Assembly: GCF_900182555.1 (NCBI RefSeq)
Contig: NZ_FXTH01000014.1
Coordinates: 1-64,000 of the forward strand
Direction of reading: 5' to 3'
Source of the DNA: Fodinibius sediminis
Lineage (GTDB): Bacteria > Bacteroidota > Rhodothermia > Balneolales > Balneolaceae
Length of the DNA stretch: 64,000 nt
Positions within the stretch are counted from its first letter, which is position 1. The number at the start of each line of letters is the position of its first letter. The notes beneath the pieces were generated by a model, which did not search any database, had not been told where the DNA came from, and saw only the letters and a program-made list of their open reading frames with translations. Both the position numbers and the translations under genes were made by a program. Positions 7,551 through 16,800 of this stretch are shown here, piece by piece.

Positions 7551-8876
7551 CTAGAGCTTGGGTTCCCATCCGGGTTCATACTCTCGTCCCCACAGACCCA
7601 TCGCTTCCCGGTCGTAGATACGGCCGGTTGATGGATCTGTCTCCAACGGTTTATTGACCCGGTACGCTATATTAGCCAGGTGGCACATATGAACACTCTT
7701 GGCCCCCTCATCAATAGGAGAATTCTGCTGCTCGGCTGTTCCCCGTATGGTATCCAGGAAGTTGACTACATGCTGGGTCGACATGCTCCCGCCGCCGCCG
7801 AGGGCTGTACCCTGCTCGCTGCCGCCCGAAGACTGCTCACGAACCAGTTCGCCATCGCGGTCGTACAGGCGATACACCGATCGGTTGACGAATACGGATC
7901 CTTCCGTTCCGTATATAATGGTTCCCCGGCCCGCACCGTAGGTATTCAATCCATTGCGACTCTTTCCGTCCCAATTGATTACTTTTCCGTCGGGAAATTC
8001 AAATGTTGCGTACATGGTATCGTACATTGTCCAGCCGTCGTCCGGAAAATGCTGCTTGGCTGCATCCACATAGACCTGCTCGGGGTAGTCAACCTGCAGC
8101 GCCCAGCGGGCGATATCCACCTCGTGCGTGGCGTTGTTGCCCGTTTCTGCGGTACCCCATTTCCAGCCGTACCAGTGCCAGTTGTAATCCCAGGTATTAT
8201 GGTGATACGCCTCTCGCGGGGCCGGTCCCTGGAACAGCTCCCAGTTGAGGTCAGACGGCGGATCCTGGGGCACGCGATTGGTCACTTCTCCCCGGCGATT
8301 GCTGTAGAAAGCCACCGCCTTGTAAACGTCGCCAATGCGTCCGTTATGGATCTCGTCAATAATTTCAGTGGTATGAGCAGCAGACCGCTGCTGGTTGCCC
8401 ATCTGAACCACTTTTCCAAATTTCTCCTGTGCTGCGATCAGCAACTCGCTCTCCTGCGGGTTATGGCTGCAGGGCTTTTCCACGTAGACATGCTTGCCCG
8501 CCTTCATCGCCATCAGCGCTCCGGGTGCATGCCAGTGGTCGGGGGTAGCGTTAAAGATGGCATCCACCTCCGGATCGTCCAGGACTTCCCGGATATCATC
8601 CGTCATCTGGGGGGTGTATGAAAGCTGGTCCTTCAAATCCTCAGCAACTTTATCACGCTGGCTCTTTTTAACATCACAAATATAGGCCAGCTCGGTATTG
8701 TACGGGTCCTCAAGGCTCTCATAGTATGCCCCAACGCGTCGTCCACAGCCCATAAAAGCCACACGAATCCGGTCATTCGCCCCCAGAACTCTTCCATAAC
8801 TTTTCGCTGAAAGCCCCAGGGCAAGTCCACCAGCACCCAGGGTCGTTTTTTTGATAAAATCTCTTCGTGATCCCAT
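7551..8876 (-). CDS. Tat-exported Gfo/Idh/MocA family oxidoreductase
   Basis: NAD(P)-dependent sugar oxidoreductase, 441 residues. The N-terminus SRRDFIKKTTLGAGGLALGL is a twin-arginine signal, so it probably works in the periplasm, unusual for an NAD enzyme unless the cofactor is tightly bound as in other exported members. The Rossmann motif is AFMGCGRRVG (about 40-49), and the family's EKPCSHN motif with the catalytic Lys is near residue 133. It is the second gene after the DUF1080 gene, 28 bases apart. Such pairs are known from 3-keto-glycoside pathways in which this family oxidises or reduces C3 of the sugar while a DUF1080 protein cleaves the bond. The terminator at 7481 ends the unit. 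The substrate is unknown. Confidence 0.87.
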   Translation of the reverse strand: MGSRRDFIKKTTLGAGGLALGLSAKSYGRVLGANDRIRVAFMGCGRRVGAYYESLEDPYNTELAYICDVKKSQRDKVAEDLKDQLSYTPQMTDDIREVLDDPEVDAIFNATPDHWHAPGALMAMKAGKHVYVEKPCSHNPQESELLIAAQEKFGKVVQMGNQQRSAAHTTEIIDEIHNGRIGDVYKAVAFYSNRRGEVTNRVPQDPPSDLNWELFQGPAPREAYHHNTWDYNWHWYGWKWGTAETGNNATHEVDIARWALQVDYPEQVYVDAAKQHFPDDGWTMYDTMYATFEFPDGKVINWDGKSRNGLNTYGAGRGTIIYGTEGSVFVNRSVYRLYDRDGELVREQSSGGSEQGTALGGGGSMSTQHVVNFLDTIRGTAEQQNSPIDEGAKSVHMCHLANIAYRVNKPLETDPSTGRIYDREAMGLWGREYEPGWEPKL

Positions 8877-8904
8877 AATCAGTTTATTTACAGTTAATTA
8901 TTGT

Positions 8905-10281
8905 TTACAGTTCTCGAACTTTAATACTCCGGAAACTTACCTCGTTTCCATGATCCTGCAGCAGGATATGTCCCTGGGGCCAGCGGCCAAATTCTTCCCA
9001 TTTCTGGTATTTGCTATAGGCCACCAGGGCCGCAAACATTTGTGAAAATCGCTCATACTCTACTACTTTCTGGTTATTCATCCAGTGTTCCACATGACCG
9101 TCTTTTGAAATAATGCGTGCTTTGTTCCATCGACCTACACCGTTGAATGGCTTCCCCCTGCCCGGTACGGACAGGTTTTTGGCAGCAATAAGGTCGTAAA
9201 GCGAACCGACCTTTCTGTTTCCGGCCACGCCCTTGTTGGCATCAGGGTGGTTGTCATCATCAAGGATCTGAAATTCCGTGCCAATAGCCGATCCGGCTCC
9301 TTTATTGAGATCAGGATCCACAAAGTACTTAATGCCGCTGTTGGCACCCTCGGTGATCTTGAATTCAAGTTCAAGCTCAAAATCGCCGTATTGTCCTTCA
9401 GTCACAATGTCACCTGGGCCCGTTGCTTCCCCCCCATCGGTCTGCTGGACGGTGAGCACGCCATCACTGATCTCCCAGCCGCTTTCCGGGAAGTGATCGA
9501 GTTTGGCCCCGCGCCAGCCCTCGGAGGTAGCCCCGTCCCAGAGCAGCCGCCAGCCGTGATTTTGTTCCCATTCAGTAAGTTCATTTTTAAGATAACTAAT
9601 CTGCCGCACTTGTGGGTCGGGTGTTTGGCGATGCTCCTGCAGATCTGTAGTACGAATCCTGATATTGCGCCACTTGATCTGCGCACCGACCAGGCTTTCA
9701 TCATGAATAGAGTGCACCTGCAGTCCGATAAATCCTTCAGCTGTCATATCGTCCACCAGCCGGCTGCACTGTACCCCGTTGATCCAGGTATTGATGGAGG
9801 AGCCCACCGCTTCCACCCGGATGGTATTCCACTGGCCAACCTGGAAGGCAGAGCCCGCTTTTTTGTTCACCGAAAGCGGGTAAAGCCATCCGCGTCGTGC
9901 CTCGTCATAAATCCCCCCGCTCCAGGCGCGGCGGGATGGATCCAGTTCCACCTGGTAGCCGTGTACCCGGCCATCACGGTAATCGGGATTGCTGTTGCTG
10001 CGAATCTGTACCCCGCTGTTGATATGCGTGTCCAGATAGACCTCATATTCCAGGATAAAGTTGCCATAATCCTGCTCGGTCGTCAAAAAGGAGTTGCCCG
10101 TATTGGGCACGGCCTCGCCTACAATAGCCCCCTCCTCCACAAAATAATTGGCATCCCCTCCGAGCTGTGTCCACCCATCAAGTGTTTGCCCGTCAAACAG
10201 CTGCTGCCATCCATCCTGCCCCATAAGCACCTGCGGGATTGAAAACAAAAAGCATACGAAGATAATTTTTAAATAGTTCAT
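8905..10281 (-). CDS. Exported DUF1080 (3-keto-glycoside hydrolase family) protein, two domains
   Basis: A 458-residue secreted protein with the signal peptide ending at about VLMGQ (residues 1-22). It has two tandem concanavalin-like DUF1080 domains: one from about 23 to 210, opening with WQQLFDGQTLDGWTQLGG, and one from about 240 to 458, opening with WRLLWDGATSEGW. Members of this family (PF06439) hydrolyse 3-keto-disaccharides. Both halves keep the repeated NSGVQIRSN / NSGIKYFVD element. It starts an operon with the exported oxidoreductase and has a LacI-type operator about 100 bases upstream (10382), which ties it to the uronate genes. The double-domain form may reflect binding to longer glycans. 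Hydrolase activity is inferred from the family. Confidence 0.85.
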   Translation of the reverse strand: MNYLKIIFVCFLFSIPQVLMGQDGWQQLFDGQTLDGWTQLGGDANYFVEEGAIVGEAVPNTGNSFLTTEQDYGNFILEYEVYLDTHINSGVQIRSNSNPDYRDGRVHGYQVELDPSRRAWSGGIYDEARRGWLYPLSVNKKAGSAFQVGQWNTIRVEAVGSSINTWINGVQCSRLVDDMTAEGFIGLQVHSIHDESLVGAQIKWRNIRIRTTDLQEHRQTPDPQVRQISYLKNELTEWEQNHGWRLLWDGATSEGWRGAKLDHFPESGWEISDGVLTVQQTDGGEATGPGDIVTEGQYGDFELELEFKITEGANSGIKYFVDPDLNKGAGSAIGTEFQILDDDNHPDANKGVAGNRKVGSLYDLIAAKNLSVPGRGKPFNGVGRWNKARIISKDGHVEHWMNNQKVVEYERFSQMFAALVAYSKYQKWEEFGRWPQGHILLQDHGNEVSFRSIKVREL

Positions 10282-10381
10282 GGGTTATTTCTTGTGAAAT
10301 TTAGACTAAAATTTATTGTGATAATCTTTATTGGCTGCTGCATAAAATTTTAAAGGCATGAAAACCTTTAAGCCTAAATAT

Positions 10382-10393
10382 GCAAACGATTGC
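10382..10393. promoter_or_regulatory. Putative LacI-family operator upstream of DUF1080 operon
   Basis: GCAAACGATTGC differs from the uxaA and uxaC sites at one position and keeps the central CG and both outer arms. It sits 101 bases before the DUF1080 start on the minus strand and after the 3' end of the gene at 10538. The flanks (TGCA...TGCACAA) are also shared with the uxaA site. Confidence 0.6.
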
Positions 10394-10537
10394 ACAATAT
10401 CAATTCAAATATAAAAAAACGGGCCAAAACCTATACCGAGGAGTCCGGCTCTTGGAAGCAAATTTTAGCAAACATCATCGACAACCATTGCTTGTTTCAC
10501 GGTCTCCCCGGCGGGAAGATCGGCTCCCGGCCTTCTT

Positions 10538-11407
10538 CTACTTGGTCAGGCTTTTGAGGTACTCGATGCTTTCAGGGACACGGCGGACCACGGCATCGCT
10601 CTCATCCTCGATATAAAAATATTCAATATTAGTATCCTGAGCCGCTTTCAACACAGCTGGAAAATCAATCTGTCCGGTACCCAGACGTACATCATATTCG
10701 TGGGGAGCACTTCCGGAAAAATCGCCCTCTACGCCCTTCTTGAGATCCTTCAGGTGCATCAGAATAAAGCGATTGGGGTATTTATTCAACAGATCGACCG
10801 GATCGGCTCCCGGATGCGCCACCCACAGTAAATCCATTTCAAAGCCCACGTACTCCGGATTTGTATGCTGAACCAGGTAGTCAAAAAGGGTGCCATCTTC
10901 ATAAGGCCTGAATTCGTAGCCGTGATTGTGATAGGCAAAACTGAGCCCTTCCTTCTTGAGCGCCATTCCGGCCCGGTTAAAATCTTCAGCTGCCCTCTTA
11001 GCGTCCTCAATACTAAAGGGCGATTCATGGGGAATCCATGCTATGCGCACATAATCGGCCCCCAGGGTATGGGCATCCCGGGCCACCTGGGCGGTATTGT
11101 CTACAAGATCATCATAGCCTACACCGTAGGATGTGCAGATGAGCCCGCGTTCGTCCAGCATTGCGCGCAGCTCCTGTGCGGTCTTTCCAAACAGGCTTGA
11201 AAACTCAATATTCGTTACCCCCATGTCTTTGATAAGATCCAGGGTACCGGCAACATCTTCTTCAAACTGATGCCTGAAACTATAGGAGACCACCCCCGGA
11301 TCCGGTAGCAACTGCTCCTGTGCCTGCGCCTGTACAGACGTAGTGACAGGATTTATTATACTTGTTAAAAGAAAAACACTGATTCCGATAATTATTCGAG
11401 TAACCAT
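10538..11407 (-). CDS. Exported sugar-phosphate isomerase/epimerase-like TIM barrel
   Basis: A 289-residue xylose-isomerase-like TIM-barrel protein (AP endonuclease 2 superfamily). The N-terminus has a hydrophobic signal (about residues 5-27, ending near SVQAQAQ), so it is periplasmic. Seen in order: VTNIEFSSLFG (about 50-60), a FAYHNHGYEF metal-site motif near 155-164, GFEMDLLWVAHPG near 187, and YIEDES near the C-terminus. Such exported barrels occur beside DUF1080 and Gfo/Idh/MocA genes, where some act as epimerases or lyases on 3-keto sugars. It is transcribed in the same direction as its neighbours and is preceded by the acyltransferase gene. The substrate cannot be told from the sequence. 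Confidence 0.8.
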   Translation of the reverse strand: MVTRIIIGISVFLLTSIINPVTTSVQAQAQEQLLPDPGVVSYSFRHQFEEDVAGTLDLIKDMGVTNIEFSSLFGKTAQELRAMLDERGLICTSYGVGYDDLVDNTAQVARDAHTLGADYVRIAWIPHESPFSIEDAKRAAEDFNRAGMALKKEGLSFAYHNHGYEFRPYEDGTLFDYLVQHTNPEYVGFEMDLLWVAHPGADPVDLLNKYPNRFILMHLKDLKKGVEGDFSGSAPHEYDVRLGTGQIDFPAVLKAAQDTNIEYFYIEDESDAVVRRVPESIEYLKSLTK

Positions 11408-11523
11408 ACAAATGATTGATATGAGTTAAGGTGAAGAGGTATTACATACCTTGTTTATAAAATTACGTACCCAGAAATATGCTGGATCATTTTGAAAACC
11501 GATGAAGCCATCATAAAACCTGG

Positions 11524-12729
11524 CTACACTTTGACGAAAATTTTCTTCCGGTACAGGAAATACAAAAGCAGCCAGACCAGCATCATGGCTCCAAAAGCCT
11601 GGAATACTTCATGCCAGGGCTCGGGAAAAATGGAATAAACACCTCCAAACAGCAGGCGTGAAGTTTGCCCAAAATCAATAAACCGATAGCCCAGATAAAT
11701 GGTAAGCGAATTCAGGCCAATGACCTGAAAAAAGAACGCCCATTTCCTGTATTTCAGCACATCGATGATTCCATAGAATGCAAACATAAACAGGAACGCC
11801 ATCCCTCCCGTCAATAAAATGAAAGAGCTTGACCAAAGGTGCTTGTTGATGGGAAAATGTGTACTCCAGAGGAGTCCGATTCCGAGACAGCCGACCCCTG
11901 CCAAAAACAGCAACTGCAGCTTCTTCATCTCATTTCTTCCCGAGCGCAGAATATCTCCGGCAAAAGATCCGAGCATTGTTAAACACAGTGCGGGAAACTG
12001 CGTAATCAGCCCCAATTCATCATAGGTATCCTGGAGCAGTCGGCCGGGCAGCAACTGGCGGTCAATCCAGCCTACCAGGTTGCCTTCAAATGAAAGGTCA
12101 CCCGCCCCATAGCCGGGCACGGGGATGAGAAACAGCGCCGCATAATACAACAGCAAAATTGAACCAACCCATATTAGCCGGCTTCGTCTGGAAAAATTCA
12201 GATACAGGATCATAGTGATGAAGACTGCAATGCCAATTCGACCCAATACACTCACATACCTGATCTGTGAAGGCTCGAAGATAGAGACAGGGGCATTCTT
12301 GTACAAGATCCCCAGGCCAATCAGGATGAGCATGCGCCTGAAACCTTTACGGTACAACATGGATTTGCTCATTCCCACCGACAGGCCCTTGTTCAGCGAA
12401 AACGGCAATGATACGCCAGCAATAAAAAGGAAAAGAGGAAAAATAAAATCGTAAAAGGTAAAACCGTGCCAGGCGGGATGGGTCATCTGTACAGCCAGCC
12501 AGTCGATCCAGCCCCATTCTGTCTTGCCTTCCATCAACCTGATAAAAAGAGCCCCGCCCGAAATCAAAAGCATATCAAAACCGCGTAGCGCGTCAATAGA
12601 AAGGAGTCGCCTGGATTTTTTCACTCCTTCTGATCCATTGGTCCGCTCCGGCACACTGCTGCCAAAAAACAATTTTTGTTCAAATCGTTGCCACTGCTCC
12701 TGAATAACAGAAAAATTGATCGTATCCAT
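11524..12729 (-). CDS. Membrane acyltransferase, HGSNAT/NagX (DUF5009) type
   Basis: A 401-residue integral membrane protein with about ten hydrophobic segments. The cytosolic N-terminus (about 1-40) is followed by the family signature RLLSIDALRGFDML, then HPAWHGFTFYDFIFPLFLFI near residues 85-104 with the conserved His and Asp. These belong to the heparan-alpha-glucosaminide N-acetyltransferase/DUF5009 family, which moves acetyl groups across the membrane onto amino sugars. It lies between two isomerase-like genes on the same strand. In Bacteroidota such genes are frequent in glycan loci and may modify incoming or surface sugars. The acceptor is unknown. Confidence 0.78.
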   Translation of the reverse strand: MDTINFSVIQEQWQRFEQKLFFGSSVPERTNGSEGVKKSRRLLSIDALRGFDMLLISGGALFIRLMEGKTEWGWIDWLAVQMTHPAWHGFTFYDFIFPLFLFIAGVSLPFSLNKGLSVGMSKSMLYRKGFRRMLILIGLGILYKNAPVSIFEPSQIRYVSVLGRIGIAVFITMILYLNFSRRSRLIWVGSILLLYYAALFLIPVPGYGAGDLSFEGNLVGWIDRQLLPGRLLQDTYDELGLITQFPALCLTMLGSFAGDILRSGRNEMKKLQLLFLAGVGCLGIGLLWSTHFPINKHLWSSSFILLTGGMAFLFMFAFYGIIDVLKYRKWAFFFQVIGLNSLTIYLGYRFIDFGQTSRLLFGGVYSIFPEPWHEVFQAFGAMMLVWLLLYFLYRKKIFVKV

Positions 12730-12846
12730 TTTATATTCGCTTATATTTCAAAAAATGAGAACACCACTCCAGAACGTTATGTTTTCCCTGTTAGCTATCC
12801 CCTGTTCCATATTTGTCGATGGCCGTTAAGTATAAATCCATGCTTC

Positions 12847-13746
12847 TTATCCATTTGCCAGGGCCTCCCGCACTTCTTCCAGAAAACGAGGCACCTTCTC
12901 CATGGGATCCCCACCCAGCGTTTCAATCGGGATATATCCCCTGTAATTCACTTCCTGCAAAATGGCTACAATTTTGTTCAAATCCGTTCTCACGCGCTGA
13001 TCCCGAAATCCCAGGTATTCTTTTATCTGCCATGACACGGCGTGGGGAGCAACCCGTGCAATATCCTCATAAGGGTCTTCCGTCGAAAAGCTGCCCACAT
13101 CCAATATAATACCAAGCCAGTCTGAATCAACCAACCGCAAAATCTCCAGCACATGATCCGCAGTTTTGAGATAGTCGTTGTGATTTTGGACGCCAATCAT
13201 CACGCCGTGGGCCTTGCCACAGGCTACACATTCTTTCAATGCCCCTGCAATCCACCCATTCATTTCATGCCGGCTGTAGCCTTCCGGGATGCCCCGGCCC
13301 GCAAAGACTCTTATCACAGGAGCGCCCAGTTTTGCAGCCACGCGAATCCATTTTTTGACATGGGCGACGTCATCTTTTCTTTTTGCCGGGTCGGGGTCGG
13401 TAAAATTATTACGCACCCCCGTACCACTGATTTCCAGTCCCTCCACGAAGGCCTTTCGTTTTAACTGATAGACATATTCATCATCCGGCACCCCGGGATA
13501 ATTCGGAAAATAGTATCCTGTAGGATCAAAAGCATCAAAATTCAACTTGGCACAGTACATAAGCAGCTCCTCGAGGTCCATATCCCCTTCCTGCAAGTAA
13601 CGGTTAAAAGAATAAGCATTCAAACTAATCTTGATATGCTCGTTTCCTACGCTGCCGCCCCCCCTTTGTTTAAAGCTGGCTTGCCCCGAGAATCCAAATC
13701 CCCCTGCTGCCAGCACTGATGTTTTAACAAAATTTTTCCTATTCAT
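12847..13746 (-). CDS. Tat/Sec-exported sugar isomerase/epimerase-like TIM barrel
   Basis: A 299-residue TIM-barrel protein of the sugar-phosphate isomerase/epimerase group. I chose ATG at 13746 rather than the longer frame to 13824 because it gives a clean export signal, MNRKNFVKTSVLAAGGFGFSG. Seen in the barrel: LNFDAFDPTGYYFP, GTGVRNNF, PVIRVFAGRG, VQNHNDY and LGIILDVGSF, with acidic and His residues at strand ends where the metal normally binds. The end has GYIPIETLGGDPMEKV. It is related to, but clearly different from, the protein at 10538. It lies 111 bases after the FG-GAP lipoprotein gene and may share its transcript. A dehydratase or epimerase role on oxidised sugars is possible; I cannot fix the substrate. 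Confidence 0.8.
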   Translation of the reverse strand: MNRKNFVKTSVLAAGGFGFSGQASFKQRGGGSVGNEHIKISLNAYSFNRYLQEGDMDLEELLMYCAKLNFDAFDPTGYYFPNYPGVPDDEYVYQLKRKAFVEGLEISGTGVRNNFTDPDPAKRKDDVAHVKKWIRVAAKLGAPVIRVFAGRGIPEGYSRHEMNGWIAGALKECVACGKAHGVMIGVQNHNDYLKTADHVLEILRLVDSDWLGIILDVGSFSTEDPYEDIARVAPHAVSWQIKEYLGFRDQRVRTDLNKIVAILQEVNYRGYIPIETLGGDPMEKVPRFLEEVREALANG

Positions 13747-13857
13747 AACAGTAGTATTTAATGCATCGCGATCATTATAAAATATTCCCGGGGCGTTCCC
13801 TGTATGAGGCATCCGGCCATACATCGCCGCACGCTAAGACAGTAAAAATATCCCGGT

Positions 13858-16800
13858 TCAATCTTTGACATTTTGCCTAAAGAATTGCGGGCGCTGGTTA
13901 TTTTTTATAACAGCAACAGCGGTATCGCCTTTTACTGCCGCAAGCGGAACCAATGCCCGTACTTCACCTTCCACAACAAATCCGCTGGCATCCAGCTCTA
14001 CAGCGTCAAAGGTTCCCTTACCACTTCCCTTCAGCACCAGTCCCCGACTGGCATCCTGTCGTCCTCCCAGCCCTGGTTTGACATCATGGATATTACCACC
14101 CAGCAATATGTCCATAGCTCCATCGCCATCAAAATCGCCTGAGTGCAGTCCCAATACCGGTGCAATCTGGGCCATATCGGGCAGTTCCCGGACTGTATAA
14201 GTTTGATCCCCCCGGTTTTCAATGTACAATGAAGCAAAAGTGGTAATTTCCCTAATCGTTGCGGAATCCACAAGCTCTTCACCAAAAAGTTCTTCCATTG
14301 ACCTGGTAGAATATTCGGCAAACCCGGACATTTCATTCGCCAGGGATGGAAACTGTTCAACAAGTTCGTTTACGCTTTCTAAGGGAAAGTAGCGGCCTTC
14401 TTCACGGTAGGCAATAACCGGGGACAACTGGCCCTTTCCTTCGAAATCCTGTATATAGAGCCGCAGGGGAGATTCCTTCGAAGCTTCCAGGCGGGAGTTC
14501 GTCCCAAAGTTCCCGGCGATGATATCGGGTTTTCCGTCACGATTGAAATCATCCACCAGCAATTTCGACCAGAGCCCCCGGATTTGCTCCAGGCCCGTAT
14601 TGTCCTCATCCGGTGACAGCCGCTGTCCGTTGTTTGTGAATATCTTTACCGGCATCCACTCGCCGGCCACTACCAGGTCGGGATGCCCGGAGCCCGTCAT
14701 ATCAGCCCATACTGCATCGGTTATCATGCCTGCTTGTTTCAGTTCCGGGGCAATCTGTTCAGTCACATCTGTAAAATGGCCGGTTCCGTCATTTTGGAGC
14801 AGGTAGTTCCTGGATGGAGCCCCATAATTCCACGACTTCCTGCTTCCAACAAACAGGTCGACGGCACCATCACCGTTAAAATCGGTGGCAGCGGCAACCG
14901 AGCCGTTCGTATTAATGCCGGGCAGCTTGTCCACCGCCTTGCTGAATGTTCCATTGCCCTGGTTCAGATAAAGACGGTCAGCCAGAATATCGGTATTGTT
15001 GTGATACTGGTTCCCGCCGCTGACAACATAGATGTCCAGTAGATCATCGCCATCAGCATCCAGGAAAACCGCTGATACATCTTCGCTGCCCCTGTCCAGT
15101 GCAAATAGCTTGCTGTTGGACACAGAAGCCGAGAACGTGCCGTCAGCCTGCTGGATATAAAGCTGTGCCGACTGTCCATGAGCACCGCCCAGGAACAGAT
15201 CATCCCTGCCATCGCCATTGATATCACCCCGGGCCACGGCCGGACCAAGCCGGGACATCTTATATGGCAGCGAGGGCTCGCGCCGGAAATCACTGAATTT
15301 GTTTTCCCTGTGAACATAGTCGAGGTTCACCTGCTCCGTAATATCCGTAAATAACCGGGAACCCGGCTCATTCCTCAGCCTCTTGTAATCAAAGGTACCT
15401 ACAGCATTTCGCTGATCGACTTCCAGCGTCTTGTTTAACCGAACACGACCCAATGTCTGGAAGGAGTGATCGGGCCAGACAACCGTAAGCGAATCGATAG
15501 CGGAGCTGTTGCCCAGACCAAAATGCATGGTGTGGCTGACCGACGACTGAAACCCCCTGGTAGGACTCTGCTCACGGTATAAAACCTGCTGCCCCCTGTA
15601 CAGTATTACTTTGGCACCAATGCCCGAGGTATTCATATCCCTGCCATGCAGCCGGATGTTCAGATAGTTATTTAAACTATCCTGTTGCACCGTTTTATTT
15701 CGGTAAATGAAAGCAGGCATGTTTACATTATTGACAATCAGATCCAGCGCCCCGTCGTTATCAAGATCGGCATAGGCGGCCCCGCTGGAGTAGCCTGGAT
15801 GATCGAGCCCCCATTCCCCGGCCTTATTGGAAAAATTCCAATTGGCCTTGTTTTCATAGGCATAGTTGGGAATCCTGACCGATGGCATCTCTTCAATGAG
15901 CTTGAGATTTTCCTCCTCGATATCATCACTGAGCGATATTTGCCGGCTTTGTTCCTGCAGCAACCGGTTATAGTCCATATCCGTCGGCCGACCCACGATG
16001 CCATTGGTTACAAAAATATCGTTGAGGCCATTGTTATCCATATCCAAAATCAGGGCCGCCCAGCTCCAGTCCGTGGCGGCGATACCCGACATGAATCCTA
16101 TATCACTGAATAAAGGGGCCGCTCCACCGGGCTTGGGCCCCCTGTTCAGCTGCAGCGTATTGTGAGAATACTGCGGCTGGTACCCAAACCTGCGGTCGGT
16201 CTGTACTCTGCCGTAAGTATTGAGAATCCCTGATCGCTTTACGACATCCTTCTCTTCCGGCAGCATATCCAGCGAGACAATTTCCATACGTCCATCATTG
16301 TTTAAATCTCCGATATCGTTGCCCATCGATGACTTGCTGGAATGCCCGACGTACTGGTAAAGTGCTTCCCTGAATGTCCCATCCCGGTTGTTGAGATACA
16401 GGTAATCGTCTTCGTGATAGTCGTTCCCGATATAAATATCCGGCCAGCCATCCCTGTTGATATCACTCACTGCAATACCCAGCCCGTAACCGAGGGCACT
16501 GCTGTAAATGCCCGATTCCCCAGTGACGTCCACAAAATTCGTGCCGTCATTGCGGTACAGGCGGTCTCCTGCCAGGGAGTCGTTCTCCGCCCGGAGTATG
16601 TCGGCCCTTCCATTGGTTTTCTCACTGTGAAAGGAATGGTTCAGCAAATACATGTCCAGGTCACCGTCCAAATCGTAATCGAAGAAGGCAGCTTGTGTCG
16701 AATACCCTTTAAAATCAAGCCCATATTCGGAAGCCCGCTCTGTAAACGTACTATCTTTATTATTTATGAAGAGCTGGTTCGCACCGGTTTTGCCTCCATA

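Noticed and set aside
7680-8621. A 313-codon forward open frame opposite the Gfo/Idh/MocA gene
   Set aside because: It is a shadow of the real minus-strand gene; no family motifs, and the opposite frame has Tat signal, Rossmann motif and EKP motif.
9247-10242. A 331-codon forward open frame opposite the DUF1080 gene
   Set aside because: Low-complexity antisense translation without motifs; the minus-strand frame has a signal peptide and two DUF1080 domains.
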